DNA from: an uncultured Modestobacter sp.
GTDB taxonomy: Bacteria > Actinomycetota > Actinomycetes > Mycobacteriales > Geodermatophilaceae
Length of the DNA stretch: 64,000 nt
Direction: 5' to 3'
NCBI RefSeq assembly: GCF_947486615.1
Contig: NZ_CANKUD010000004.1
Location: 425,858 to 489,857 of the forward strand
Part shown: positions 41,769 to 50,401 of the stretch, piece after piece
How positions within the stretch are numbered: the first letter of the stretch is position 1
Layout of the letters: the number at the start of each line of letters is the position of its first letter
Program-made: the position numbers and the translations under genes
Notes under the pieces: model-generated
The model's input: the letters and a program-made list of their open reading frames with translations, nothing else
What the model was told of the DNA's origin: nothing
Databases searched by the model: none

Positions 41769-41829
41769 GGAAGCACCCCGCTGCCCCCCGCCACTCGCCA
41801 GCTCGTGGCGGGCCCCTGCACCGGGGCCG
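41767..41829 (+). repeat. Stop-adjacent nested-palindrome repeat after cysM
   Basis: It reads GAGGAAGCACCCCGCTGCCCCCCGCC... to GCACCGGGGCCG, beginning within the cysM stop. The inner stem CCCGCCAC/GTGGCGGG is perfect; the outer arms CCCCGCTGC/GCACCGGGG have one mismatch. The HAD hydrolase frame is open through this element. Confidence 0.7.
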
Positions 41830-41860
41830 TGGCAACACGACGCCTGACGGCGGCGTCCTC

Positions 41861-42502
41861 CTGGGGGCGAAGGGGCTGCTGTTCGACAACGACGGGGTGC
41901 TGGTCGACTCCGAGCCGAGCGTCGTCCGCTCGTGGACCCGGTGGGCGGTGGACTCGGGGCTCGACCCGGTCGAGGTGATGGCCGCGGTCCCCGGCCGTCG
42001 CGCGGGGGACACGGTGGCGCTCTTCGTGAGGCCCGAGGACGTCGACCGGTCGGTGGCGCTGATCACCCGCTACGAGCTCGAGGACGTCGCCGACACGGTG
42101 GCGATCGCCGGTGTGCTGGACCTCGTCGCCCAGCTGGACGGCGTCCCGTGGGCCGTCGTCACCTCCGGTGTGCGTGAGCTGGCCACCGCACGGCTGCGCG
42201 CGGCCGGCGTGCCGGTGCCGCCGGTCGTGGTCACCGCCGAGGACGTCGTCGCCGGGAAGCCCGACCCGGAGCCGTACCGGACGGGCGCCGCCCGGCTCGC
42301 CCTCGACCCGGGGGAGACGATCGTGCTGGAAGACAGCCCCAGCGGGGTGCGCGCCGGGCTGGCCGCCGGCGCGACGGTGCTGGGCATCGGGCAGACCGCG
42401 CTGGACACCGACGCGACGGTCGTCGTCCAGGACCTGGTCGGCGCGCGCTGGACCGGCGAGGGCCTGCTGCTGCCGGACGACGCGCTGCTGCGCCGGCCCT
42501 GA
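41861..42502 (+). CDS. HAD family hydrolase (beta-phosphoglucomutase-like); start uncertain
   Basis: The core protein has HAD motif [16 protein letters not shown], motif II in AVVTSG, lysine in [10 protein letters not shown] and motif [17 protein letters not shown], with a helical cap between. It resembles small sugar-phosphate phosphatases. No ATG, GTG or TTG lies close before motif I. Candidates are CTG at 41861 or 41876, or GTG at 41759 inside the end of cysM, which would translate through the repeat element and add about 34 Pro/Arg-rich residues. I give the shortest complete fold from 41861, but the GTG is possible. Confidence 0.8.
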   Translation: MGAKGLLFDNDGVLVDSEPSVVRSWTRWAVDSGLDPVEVMAAVPGRRAGDTVALFVRPEDVDRSVALITRYELEDVADTVAIAGVLDLVAQLDGVPWAVVTSGVRELATARLRAAGVPVPPVVVTAEDVVAGKPDPEPYRTGAARLALDPGETIVLEDSPSGVRAGLAAGATVLGIGQTALDTDATVVVQDLVGARWTGEGLLLPDDALLRRP

Positions 42503-42506
42503 CCGG

Positions 42507-42524
42507 CCGAGACCAGCGTCTCGG
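42507..42524 (+). terminator. Short hairpin after the HAD gene
   Basis: CCGAGAC and GTCTCGG form a 7-bp stem with the loop CAGC four bases after the stop codon. It is a modest terminator candidate before murI. Confidence 0.5.
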
Positions 42525-42573
42525 TCGCCGGGACGGCGGACCGTCGGAGGGGGCCGTTAGCCTGGCGGCCGAC

Positions 42574-43398
42574 ATGAGCACTGCTGCGGGGGCCGACGCG
42601 CCCATCGGGATCTTCGACTCCGGCGTGGGCGGCCTGACGGTGGCCCGCGCCGTGCTCGACCAGCTGCCGCACGAGGCGATCCGCTACGTCGGCGACACCG
42701 CGCACAGCCCGTACGGGCCACTGCCGATCGCCGAGGTCCGGCGGCACTCGCTCGCGGTGATGGACGACCTGGTGGCCGCCGGGGTCAAGATGCTGGTCAT
42801 CGCCTGCAATTCGGCCAGCGCTGCCTGCCTGGGCGACGCCCGGGAGCGCTACGACGTGCCGGTGGTCGAGGTGGTGCGCCCCGCCGCCCGCCGCGCGGCC
42901 GCCGCCACCCGCAACGGCCGGATCGGCGTCATCGGCACCCAGGCCACCATCACCAGTGGCGCCTACGAGGACGCCTTCGCCGCCGCCGGGCACCTGACGG
43001 TCACCAGCGCGGCCTGCCCCAGCTTCGTGGACTTCGTCGAGCGCGGGGTCACCAGCGGCCGGCAGCTGGTCGGGCTGGCGCAGTCCTACCTCGACCCGCT
43101 GCTGGGCGCCGGCGTCGACACCGTGGTGCTCGGCTGCACCCACTACCCGTTGCTCACCGGCGTGCTCTCGCTGGTGCTGGGCGAGGAGGTCACCCTGGTG
43201 TCCAGCGCGGAGGAGACGGCGAAGGACGTGTACCGGGTGCTGACCCGCACCGACCTGCTGCGTGACCCCGACGGACCGCCGCCGGTGCACCGGTTCCTCG
43301 CCACCGGCGACCCGGAGCCCTTCGCCCGGCTGGGCCGCCGCTTCCTGGGGCCCGAGGTCGACGTCGTCGACCGGGCCGGTGCGGAGGCCCGCGCGTGA
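42574..43398 (+). CDS. murI: Glutamate racemase
   Basis: The 274-residue enzyme supplies D-glutamate for peptidoglycan. Motifs are [28 protein letters not shown], the first catalytic Cys in [10 protein letters not shown] and the second in [11 protein letters not shown]. It follows cysM as in M. tuberculosis (there with a rhomboid gene between, absent here). The stop overlaps the MBL phosphodiesterase start by four bases (GTGA). Confidence 0.95.
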   Translation: MSTAAGADAPIGIFDSGVGGLTVARAVLDQLPHEAIRYVGDTAHSPYGPLPIAEVRRHSLAVMDDLVAAGVKMLVIACNSASAACLGDARERYDVPVVEVVRPAARRAAAATRNGRIGVIGTQATITSGAYEDAFAAAGHLTVTSAACPSFVDFVERGVTSGRQLVGLAQSYLDPLLGAGVDTVVLGCTHYPLLTGVLSLVLGEEVTLVSSAEETAKDVYRVLTRTDLLRDPDGPPPVHRFLATGDPEPFARLGRRFLGPEVDVVDRAGAEARA

Positions 43399-44135
43399 GG
43401 CTCACCGTCGTCGGCTGCTCCGGCAGCGCTCCCGGCCCCGACTCGCCGGCCTCCTGCTACCTGGTCGAGCACGACGAGTTCGTGCTCGCCCTCGACCTGG
43501 GCAGCGGCTCGTTCGGTGCGCTGCAGGCCCACGTCCGGCCCGGCGACGTCGACGCGGTCTACCTCAGCCACCTGCACGCCGACCACTGCCTGGACGCCGC
43601 GCCGTTCGTGGTCTGGCACCGCTACTCGGGTCAGTCCGACGGGCGCACCGTGCCGCTGTACGCGCCGGTCGGCGCCGACCGGCGGCTCGCGACGGCCTAC
43701 GACCCCGATGGCGGCCCGATCGACGACGTCTTCGACGTGACCCCCATCGGCCCGGGACGCTGGACGCTCGGGCCCTTCGAGGTGGCCACGGCCCGCACCG
43801 CGCACCCGGTCGAGTGCTACGCCGTGCGGCTCACCGCCGGCGGCCGGTCGCTGGTCTACACCGGCGACACCGGTCCGAGCGACGCCGTGGTCGAGCTGGC
43901 CCGCGGCGCCGACGTGCTGCTGGCCGAGGCCGCCTACCCGGAGGCGCCCGACCTGCCGCCGGGCCTGCACCTGACCGGCCGCCAGGCCGGCGAGCACGCC
44001 GCCGCGGCGGGGGTCGGTCGGTTGATCGTCACCCACGTGCCGTCCTGGGTGGACGCCGAGGCGCAGCTGGCCGCCGCCCGCGCCGCCTTCCCGGCCGCCG
44101 AGCTCGCTCGTCCCGGCGCCGTCCACGAGATCTGA
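43395..44135 (+). CDS. MBL-fold metallohydrolase, Rv1339-like (cyclic nucleotide phosphodiesterase family)
   Basis: The 246-residue metallo-beta-lactamase-fold protein has the [11 protein letters not shown] metal motif, the AHPVECYA segment, YTGDTGPSD and a final ITHVP histidine. It is coupled to murI and takes the place of Rv1339, which has been described as an atypical cAMP phosphodiesterase. The same activity is therefore likely but not shown. It ends in front of a perfect terminator, unlike mycobacteria where rph follows directly. Confidence 0.85.
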   Translation: MRLTVVGCSGSAPGPDSPASCYLVEHDEFVLALDLGSGSFGALQAHVRPGDVDAVYLSHLHADHCLDAAPFVVWHRYSGQSDGRTVPLYAPVGADRRLATAYDPDGGPIDDVFDVTPIGPGRWTLGPFEVATARTAHPVECYAVRLTAGGRSLVYTGDTGPSDAVVELARGADVLLAEAAYPEAPDLPPGLHLTGRQAGEHAAAAGVGRLIVTHVPSWVDAEAQLAAARAAFPAAELARPGAVHEI

Positions 44136-44167
44136 CGACCCCCTGACACCGGGTGACCTGATCAAAC

Positions 44168-44205
44168 GCTGTCCTACCGCATCAGCGCTGGTGCGGTAGG
44201 ACAGC
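44168..44205 (+). terminator. Strong palindromic terminator
   Basis: GCTGTCCTACCGCA and TGCGGTAGGACAGC form a perfect 14-bp stem with a 10-base loop, 33 bases after the MBL gene. It ends the mec-to-MBL gene series. Confidence 0.8.
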
Positions 44206-44312
44206 CGTTGGTGCAGGAGGAGGCCTGTTCTGGCTCGGAGCGGACCTCCGGACGGGGCCGAGGCGGGCAACGGTGGGTTGCTCCCGCGACCGGCGGGCGG
44301 CACGGTGACGGG

Positions 44313-45260
44313 ATGACCGACGAGGAACGGGACGGCGTCCGGCTGAGCAGCCTGGACTCCCCGCTGGGCGACGGGCTCGAGGTGTCCAAGCGGGAGCTGG
44401 TCGACCACCTGGACGCGTTCGCCGACCGGCTGGTTCCGCTGCTCGCCGGCCGGCCGCTGACGGTCAAGCGGGTGCGCCCCGGGGCGGCGCCGTTCATCCA
44501 GCGCGACGTGCCCAAGGGCGCCCCCGACTGGGTGCGCACCGTGCCCACCTGGTCCGACCGGGCCCACCGCGAGGTGCACCAGGTGCTCGTCGATGACCGT
44601 CGCACCCTGCTGTGGCTGGCCAACCAGCGGGCCGTGGAGTTCCACGTGCCGTTCGGCCGGGTGGGGGAGGAGGAGCCGACCGGGCTGGTGCTCGACCTCG
44701 ACCCGCCCGACGGCGCCTCGCTCGAGGCCGTGGTGGCGACCGCGCGGCTGGCCCGGCAGGCGCTCGCCGACGCGGGCCTGGACGCAGCGGTCAAGACGAG
44801 CGGCTCGACCGGCCTGCACGTCGTCGTCCCGGTGCACGGCTCACCGGCCGAGGACGTCGCCGCCGCCACCCGCGCGCTGGCCGCCCGCACCGAACGGCTG
44901 GACCCGGAGGTCGCCACCACCGCCTACGTCGTGGCCGAGCGGGGCGGCCGGGTGTTCGTCGACTCCACCCGCTCCGGTCGCGGCACGATCGCCGTCGCCT
45001 ACAGCCCGCGGGTGCGCCCCGGCCTTCCGGTGTCCGCGCCGGTCGACTGGGAGGCGCTGGACGACGTGCGGCCGCAGGACGTCACGGTGCGCACCGCCCG
45101 CGAGCTGATCGGGGACGTCGATCCCTGGGCGCAGACACTGCCCGGACCGCAGCGGCTGCCCGCCGACCTGGTCGCCGAGGGGCACACCATCCCGGTCGCC
45201 CGGGTCGCCGCGATGCACGAGGGCAAGCGCCGGGCCCGCGCCAAGGCGGCTGAGGGGTGA
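44313..45260 (+). CDS. Stand-alone LigD-type polymerase/primase domain protein
   Basis: The 315-residue protein contains only the polymerase (PolDom) part of the bacterial NHEJ ligase system, an archaeo-eukaryotic primase fold. The catalytic acidic pair is in VLDLDPPDG; other motifs are VKTSGSTGLHVVVP and VFVDSTRSGRGTIAVAYSPR, with the ligase and nuclease domains absent. It may fill gaps with ribonucleotides during end joining or repair. No ku or ligase gene is in the window. ATG 44313 is chosen over an upstream in-frame start. It overlaps the kinase-like gene by four bases. Confidence 0.88.
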   Translation: MTDEERDGVRLSSLDSPLGDGLEVSKRELVDHLDAFADRLVPLLAGRPLTVKRVRPGAAPFIQRDVPKGAPDWVRTVPTWSDRAHREVHQVLVDDRRTLLWLANQRAVEFHVPFGRVGEEEPTGLVLDLDPPDGASLEAVVATARLARQALADAGLDAAVKTSGSTGLHVVVPVHGSPAEDVAAATRALAARTERLDPEVATTAYVVAERGGRVFVDSTRSGRGTIAVAYSPRVRPGLPVSAPVDWEALDDVRPQDVTVRTARELIGDVDPWAQTLPGPQRLPADLVAEGHTIPVARVAAMHEGKRRARAKAAEG

Positions 45261-45775
45261 TCCTGTGGCTGCACGGCGCCTTCGGGGCGGGCAAGACATC
45301 GGTGGCGGCCGAGCTCTGCCGCCGCCGTCCGGAGCTCGTGCCCTTCGACCCCGAGCTGGTCGGGTACCTGGTGCGGCGCTCGTTGCCCGTGCCCACCGGC
45401 GACTTCCAGGACCTGCCCGAGTGGCGGCGGCTGGTCGCGGCCAGCTGCGCGGTCCTGGAAGATGGCGGCCGGCGCACGGTGGTCACCCCGATGACGCTGC
45501 TGCGCGAGGAGCTCGCCCGCGAGCTGTTCGACGGCCTCGCCGACCGGGGCGTGCAGGTGCGGCACGTGCTTCTGGACGTCGCGGAGGCTGAGCTCGTGCG
45601 GCGGATCCGCGACGACGGGGCCGAGCCCGGCGCGCGGGACTGGAGGCTGTCGCACGTGCCGACGTACGCCGTCGCCCGGCCCTGGCTCACCGCGCTGGCC
45701 GACGGCGTCGTGGACACCACCGGGCGGACCGTCGACCAGGTCGCCGACGAGGTCACCGGCGCACTCAGCTGGTGA
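45257..45775 (+). CDS. TmrB-like P-loop NTPase
   Basis: The 172-residue protein starts LWLHGAFGAGKTSVAAELCRR (Walker A), followed by LVPFDPELVGYLVRR, a pattern of the tunicamycin-resistance TmrB family of ATP-binding proteins. A Walker B-like HVLLDV and an arginine lid RRIRDDG follow. The real function in this organism is unknown; it could be a nucleotide or small-molecule kinase. It is translationally coupled (GTGA) to the LigD-type polymerase. Confidence 0.75.
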   Translation: MILWLHGAFGAGKTSVAAELCRRRPELVPFDPELVGYLVRRSLPVPTGDFQDLPEWRRLVAASCAVLEDGGRRTVVTPMTLLREELARELFDGLADRGVQVRHVLLDVAEAELVRRIRDDGAEPGARDWRLSHVPTYAVARPWLTALADGVVDTTGRTVDQVADEVTGALSW

Positions 45776-45789
45776 CCTCGGCCGGCCGT

Positions 45790-45849
45790 CCTCACCTGGT
45801 GGTCGCCGTCCTCAGGTCGTGCGGTGCGGACGGCGACCACGGGGTGAGG
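45790..45849. terminator. Long bidirectional terminator
   Basis: Nested arms CCTCACC/GTGAGG and TGGTCGCCGTCC/GGACGGCGACCA (the inner 12 bp perfect) lie between the convergent TmrB-like gene and gnd. Confidence 0.8.
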
Positions 45850-45854
45850 TCGGG

Positions 45855-47288
45855 TCAGGCGGTCTGCACCTCGCGACCGTCCTCGCCCCACATGGTGTGG
45901 AAGGCGCCGTCGCGGTCGACCCGGCGGTAGGTGTGCGCGCCGAACAGGTCGCGCAGGCCCTGGATGAGCGCGGCCGGCAGGCGGTCGGCCCGCAGCCCGT
46001 CGTAGTAGGCGAGCGCGCTGGCGAACCCGGGGGCGGGGATGCCGTTGCGGGCCGCGCCGGCGACGACCTGGCGCCAGGACTCCTGGCCCTCGCTGACCGC
46101 GCCGCGGAAGTAGTCGTTGGTCAGCAGCGTGGTGACGTCGGGCTCGTCGGTGTAGACCTGCGCGATCCGGTCCAGGAAGCTCGCCCGGATGATGCAGCCG
46201 CCGCGCCAGATCCGGGCCAGCGCCGCCCGGTCGACGTCCCAGCCGTGCTGGTCGGCGCCGGCGGTGATCTGGTCGAAGCCCTGCGCGTAGGCGACCACCT
46301 TGGAGGCGTACAGGGCCTGCCGCACCGACTCGATGAAGGCGTCCCGGTCGGCGACCTCCCAGGTGGTGTCGGGGCCGGGCAGCACCCGCTGCGCGGCGTC
46401 CCGCTGCTCGCGGTGCCCGGACAGCGCCCGGGCGAACACCGCCTCGGCGATCCCGCTGACCGGCACGCCCAGGTCCAGCGCCGACTGCACGGTCCAGCGA
46501 CCCGTGCCCTTCTGCTCGGCCTCGTCCAGCACGACGTCGACGAAGGGCCGGCCGGTGTCGGCGTCGGTGTGCCGCAGCACCTGGGCGGTGATCTCGATCA
46601 GGTAGCTCTCCAGGTCGCCCTCGTTCCACGAGGCGAACACGTCGCCGATCTCGGCGGGGGAGAGCCCCAGCCCGGCGCGCAGCAGGTCGTAGGCCTCGGC
46701 GATGAGCTGCATGTCGGCGTACTCGATGCCGTTGTGCACCATCTTCACGAAGTGCCCGGCGCCGCTCTCGCCGACGTGGGTGCAGCACGGCTGCCCGTCG
46801 ACCACCGCGGCGATCGACTCCAGCAGCGGGCCGACCAGCTGGTAGGCCTCGGCCGAGCCGCCGGGCATGATGCTCGGCCCGTTGAGCGCACCCTCCTCGC
46901 CGCCGCTGATCCCGGTGCCGACGAAGTGCAGGCCCCGGGCGGTGAGCGCCTCGGTGCGGCGGATCGTGTCGGTGAACCGGGCGTTGCCGCCGTCCATCAG
47001 GACGTCGCCCTCCTCCAGCAGTGGGGCGATCTCGTCGATCACGGCGTCGGTGGCCGCACCGGCCTGCACCATGATGATGATCTTCCGGGGGCGCTGGAGG
47101 GCCCCGACGAACTCCTCCACCGACCCGGTGGGGACGAAGTCGCCCTCGCTGCCGTGCTGCTCCACGAGGGCGTCGGTGCGCCCCCGGCTGCGGTTGTGCA
47201 GCACCACCTGGTGGCCGTGCCGGGCCAGGTTGCGGGCCAGGTTCGCGCCCATCACTGCCAGTCCGGTGACGCCGATCTGATCGCTCAT
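45855..47288 (-). CDS. gnd: 6-phosphogluconate dehydrogenase, decarboxylating
   Basis: The 477-residue enzyme of the oxidative pentose phosphate pathway starts [24 protein letters not shown] (NADP-binding), then has HNRSRGRT, the catalytic [19 protein letters not shown], Lys and Asn in [12 protein letters not shown], and the C-terminal [17 protein letters not shown]. The length fits the long homodimeric NADP form. ATG 47288 is chosen; a GTG six bases upstream is in frame. It is separated from its neighbours by terminators. Confidence 0.95.
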   Translation of the reverse strand: MSDQIGVTGLAVMGANLARNLARHGHQVVLHNRSRGRTDALVEQHGSEGDFVPTGSVEEFVGALQRPRKIIIMVQAGAATDAVIDEIAPLLEEGDVLMDGGNARFTDTIRRTEALTARGLHFVGTGISGGEEGALNGPSIMPGGSAEAYQLVGPLLESIAAVVDGQPCCTHVGESGAGHFVKMVHNGIEYADMQLIAEAYDLLRAGLGLSPAEIGDVFASWNEGDLESYLIEITAQVLRHTDADTGRPFVDVVLDEAEQKGTGRWTVQSALDLGVPVSGIAEAVFARALSGHREQRDAAQRVLPGPDTTWEVADRDAFIESVRQALYASKVVAYAQGFDQITAGADQHGWDVDRAALARIWRGGCIIRASFLDRIAQVYTDEPDVTTLLTNDYFRGAVSEGQESWRQVVAGAARNGIPAPGFASALAYYDGLRADRLPAALIQGLRDLFGAHTYRRVDRDGAFHTMWGEDGREVQTA

Positions 47289-47352
47289 GGGCACGACCCT
47301 GCCTGATCCGCCCCGGTGCTGCCAGGCCCTGCCGGCCCCTGGATCGGGAGGG

Positions 47353-47838
47353 CTACAGACCGAGGTCGCGGCGGAGCTTGGCGACGTGCCCGGTGGCCTT
47401 GACGTTGTAGGCGGCCTTCTCGACCTTGCCCTCGGCGTCGACGATGAAGGTCGAGCGGATCACCCCGACGACCTCCTTGCCGTACAGCTTCTTCGGGCCG
47501 TACGCGCCGTAGGCGGAGAGCACCTGCTTCTCCGGGTCGGCGAGCAGCGTGATGCCCAGCTGCTCCTTCTCCCGGAAGGTGTGCAGCTTCTCCGGGGCGT
47601 CGGGGGAGATGCCGATGATGTCCAGCCCGGCCTCGGCCAGCTCGCCGGCCGAGGCGGTGAAGTCGACCGCCTGGGTGGTGCAGCCAGGGGTCAGCGCGGC
47701 CGGGTAGCAGTAGACGATGACCCGCCGGCCCCGGTAGCTCGACAGCGAGACGGGGGTGCCGTCGGCGTCCGGGAGGGTGAACTCCGGCGCCGGGTCACCG
47801 GGGGCGAGGCGGACGGGGCTCACGTCGGTCTCGGTCAT
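47353..47838 (-). CDS. bcp: Peroxiredoxin, Bcp/PrxQ type
   Basis: The 161-residue thiol peroxidase has [45 protein letters not shown] in sections; the peroxidatic cysteine lies in TPGCT, and arginine in VIRSTFIVD. The expected resolving cysteine five residues after the first is not present (TPGCTTQAV), so it may act as a 1-Cys type. It reduces hydroperoxides using thioredoxin. A Bcp gene is common near rph/gnd in this group. Confidence 0.9.
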   Translation of the reverse strand: MTETDVSPVRLAPGDPAPEFTLPDADGTPVSLSSYRGRRVIVYCYPAALTPGCTTQAVDFTASAGELAEAGLDIIGISPDAPEKLHTFREKEQLGITLLADPEKQVLSAYGAYGPKKLYGKEVVGVIRSTFIVDAEGKVEKAAYNVKATGHVAKLRRDLGL

Positions 47839-47880
47839 GCTGCGCATCCTCCCGCACCGCGACGACGCTCCCCAACCGGG

Positions 47881-48285
47881 TCAGCCGGCCAGGAAGGTCA
47901 GCCGGACGTGCCGGGACGGGTTGTCGATGTTGGTGTCGACGAAGCAGATCCGCTGCCAGGTGCCCAGCGCCAGCCGGCCCTCCAGCACCGGCACGCTGGC
48001 GTGCGGCGGCACGAACGCGGGCAGCACGTGGTCGCGGCCGTGCCCGGCCGCGCCGTGCCGGTGCCGCCAGCGGTCGTCGCGGGGGAGCAGCTGGTCGAGC
48101 TGGGCGAGCAGGTCGTCGTCGCTGCCGGCGCCGGTCTCGATGATCGCGATGCCCGCGGTGGCGTGCGGGACGAACACCTGGAACAGGCCGTCGCCCCCGC
48201 CGCGGACGAACTCCGCGCACTCGTCGGTCAGGTCGACCACCGACGGGACGCCGCCGGTGCGCACCGCGCGCAGCTCAGATCGCAT
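47881..48285 (-). CDS. YjbQ/UPF0047 family protein
   Basis: The 134-residue protein has the UPF0047 signature: [42 protein letters not shown] and [12 protein letters not shown] with conserved histidines clustered for metal binding. Some members show weak thiamine-phosphate synthase activity; the physiological role is unknown. The ATG 48285 is used; a GTG two codons upstream is also possible. Confidence 0.88.
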   Translation of the reverse strand: MRSELRAVRTGGVPSVVDLTDECAEFVRGGGDGLFQVFVPHATAGIAIIETGAGSDDDLLAQLDQLLPRDDRWRHRHGAAGHGRDHVLPAFVPPHASVPVLEGRLALGTWQRICFVDTNIDNPSRHVRLTFLAG

Positions 48286-48438
48286 GCGCACACGATGACA
48301 CCGGACGGCCCGGCCCGGCGACCGGGCCGAGCCGGTCGGGCCCGAGCCGGTGCGGCTGGGCGCGCCCGACTGGACGCCACCCAGGACTGGCGGAGCCGGA
48401 CCGCGGATGAGGTCGGGGCCTCACTACCCTCGGTGCCC

Positions 48439-49161
48439 GTGACCCGCCCCGACGGCCGCACGGCCGACCAGCTCCGCCCGGTGACCATCACCCGCAACTG
48501 GCTCGACCACGCCGAGGGCTCGGTGCTCGTCGAGTTCGGCCGTACCCGCGTGCTCTGCGCGGCCAGCGTCACCGAGGGCGTGCCCCGCTGGCGGCGCGGC
48601 TCGGGCCTGGGCTGGGTCACCGCCGAGTACTCGATGCTGCCGCGGGCCACCCACACCCGCAGCGACCGCGAGTCGGTCAAGGGCAAGGTCGGCGGCCGCA
48701 CCCACGAGATCAGCCGGCTCATCGGCCGCTCGCTGCGGGCCAGCATCGACCTGGCGGCACTGGGGGAGAACAGCATCGCGCTGGACTGCGACGTGCTGCA
48801 GGCCGACGGCGGCACCCGCACCGCGGCCATCACCGGTGCCTACGTGGCCCTCGCCGACGCGGTGAGCTGGCTGGGCGAGCGCGGCAAGCTGGCCAGCGCG
48901 ACGCCGCTGCCGAACTCCGTGGCCGCGGTCAGCGTCGGGGTCATCGACGGCGAGCCGCGGCTCGACCTCGCCTACGAGGAGGACGTCCGCGCCGGCACCG
49001 ACATGAACGTCGTCTGCACCGGCGAGGGCGGCTTCGTCGAGGTCCAGGGGACGGCGGAGGGCGCCGTCTTCGACCGGGCGACGCTGGACCAGCTGCTCGA
49101 CCTGGCCGTCGCCGGCTGCGCCGAGCTGACCGCCGCGCAGCAGCGGGCGCTGTCGGCGTGA
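48439..49161 (+). CDS. rph: Ribonuclease PH
   Basis: The 240-residue phosphorolytic exoribonuclease trims tRNA 3' ends. Motifs are [56 protein letters not shown] in sections, [14 protein letters not shown] and the C-terminal [23 protein letters not shown] lies 7 bases before the paired GTG codons at 48433 and 48439, suggesting a leaderless start. The gene overlaps rdgB by four bases, as in mycobacteria. Confidence 0.94.
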   Translation: MTRPDGRTADQLRPVTITRNWLDHAEGSVLVEFGRTRVLCAASVTEGVPRWRRGSGLGWVTAEYSMLPRATHTRSDRESVKGKVGGRTHEISRLIGRSLRASIDLAALGENSIALDCDVLQADGGTRTAAITGAYVALADAVSWLGERGKLASATPLPNSVAAVSVGVIDGEPRLDLAYEEDVRAGTDMNVVCTGEGGFVEVQGTAEGAVFDRATLDQLLDLAVAGCAELTAAQQRALSA

Positions 49162-49766
49162 CGCAGCTGCTGCTGGCCACCCGCAACGCCGGCAAGCTCG
49201 CCGAGCTGCAGCGGCTGCTGGCCACCGCCGTCCCGGGAGTGGAGGTGCTGGGTCTGCGCGACGTGCCGGAGTACCCGGAGGCGCCCGAGACCGGGGCGAC
49301 GTTCGAGGAGAACGCGTTGCTCAAGGCGCGCGAGGCGGTCCGGTACACCGGGTTGCCGGCGGTCGCCGACGACTCCGGGATCACCGTCGATGCGCTCAAC
49401 GGGATGCCCGGCATCCTGTCCGCCCGCTGGTCGGGCCGGCACGGGGACGACCCGGCGAACACCGCACTGCTGCTCGGCCAGCTCGCCGACGTCCCCGACG
49501 AGCGGCGCGGGGCGGCCTTCGTCTGCGCCGCCGCGATGGTCACGCCGGCGGGGGAGGAGCGGGTGCTGCGCGCGGAGTGGCGCGGGGTCGTCGTCCGGGA
49601 GCCGCGGGGCGCGAACGGCTTCGGCTACGACCCGGTGTTCGTGCCCGAGGGGCTGACCCGCACGTCGGCGGAGCTCGAGCCGGCCGAGAAGGACGCGATC
49701 AGCCACCGCGGCCAGGCGTTCGCCGCCCTGCTGCCGGTGATCGACGAGGTGCTGGCCGCCCGCTGA
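49158..49766 (+). CDS. rdgB: XTP/dITP diphosphatase (RdgB/HAM1)
   Basis: The 202-residue house-cleaning pyrophosphatase hydrolyses non-canonical purine nucleotides. Motifs are [58 protein letters not shown] and [15 protein letters not shown], and SHRGQAF near the C-terminus. It is coupled to rph through GTGA. Confidence 0.95.
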   Translation: MTQLLLATRNAGKLAELQRLLATAVPGVEVLGLRDVPEYPEAPETGATFEENALLKAREAVRYTGLPAVADDSGITVDALNGMPGILSARWSGRHGDDPANTALLLGQLADVPDERRGAAFVCAAAMVTPAGEERVLRAEWRGVVVREPRGANGFGYDPVFVPEGLTRTSAELEPAEKDAISHRGQAFAALLPVIDEVLAAR

Positions 49767-49771
49767 CCAGG

Positions 49772-50401
49772 TCAGCGGCCGTGCGTCCAGTCGATGAACC
49801 ACAGCGAGAACGCGGCCATGCACGGGTGGAACGCCAGCACCAGGAACGCGGCCACCACCCGGTCGCCGCGCCAGTAGTTGCGCAGCCGGACGCCGCGGGA
49901 CCAGCCGCGGCTGCGGTCGACGCTCAGTGCCCGCTGGCCGACGGCGGCCTCCTCCTCCGCGGTGAGGGGGCGGGCGTGCGCGGCCTGCCACGCCTCGACC
50001 CGGGCCCAGCCCGGTGCGATGCCGCAGCCGAGCGCGAGCGCGGCGGCGCCGGCCAGCAGCGGGAGCAGCGCGTCCGGCTGCAGCACGACCAGCCCGGCCG
50101 CGGCCGCGCCGGCGGCGAAGCCGGCGACGGTGACCGCGCCGAGGCAGAACACCAGGCCGAAGGCGGCCATCAGGATCAGGTAGCCGGGCAGCAGCACCTC
50201 GTCCAGCGAGCGGTCGGCGGCCAGCATGACCGCGCTCTCCACGGCGAGGACGACAGCGGACCACAGCACCACCCGGCGCATCGGCACCCGCGGCGGGGTG
50301 GGCCCGGCGGTGGCCAGCCGCATCCGTGACTCGGCGAAGCTCTCCGCCTCGGCGGGGGAGGCGCCGGGGCGGAGCCCGGCGAGCGGGTCGGCCGCGGTCA
50401 C
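49772..50401 (-). CDS. Membrane protein coupled to the MshEN glycosyltransferase
   Basis: The 209-residue protein has about five hydrophobic segments: residues 43-60, 70-88, 90-110, 115-130 and one near the C-terminus (VVAAFLVLAFHPCMAAFSLWFI). The soluble part between carries ALSVDRSRGWSRGVRLRNYWRGD. No family is recognised. Its GTG overlaps the glycosyltransferase stop by four bases, so it is probably a partner in polysaccharide synthesis or export. Confidence 0.65.
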   Translation of the reverse strand: MTAADPLAGLRPGASPAEAESFAESRMRLATAGPTPPRVPMRRVVLWSAVVLAVESAVMLAADRSLDEVLLPGYLILMAAFGLVFCLGAVTVAGFAAGAAAAGLVVLQPDALLPLLAGAAALALGCGIAPGWARVEAWQAAHARPLTAEEEAAVGQRALSVDRSRGWSRGVRLRNYWRGDRVVAAFLVLAFHPCMAAFSLWFIDWTHGR

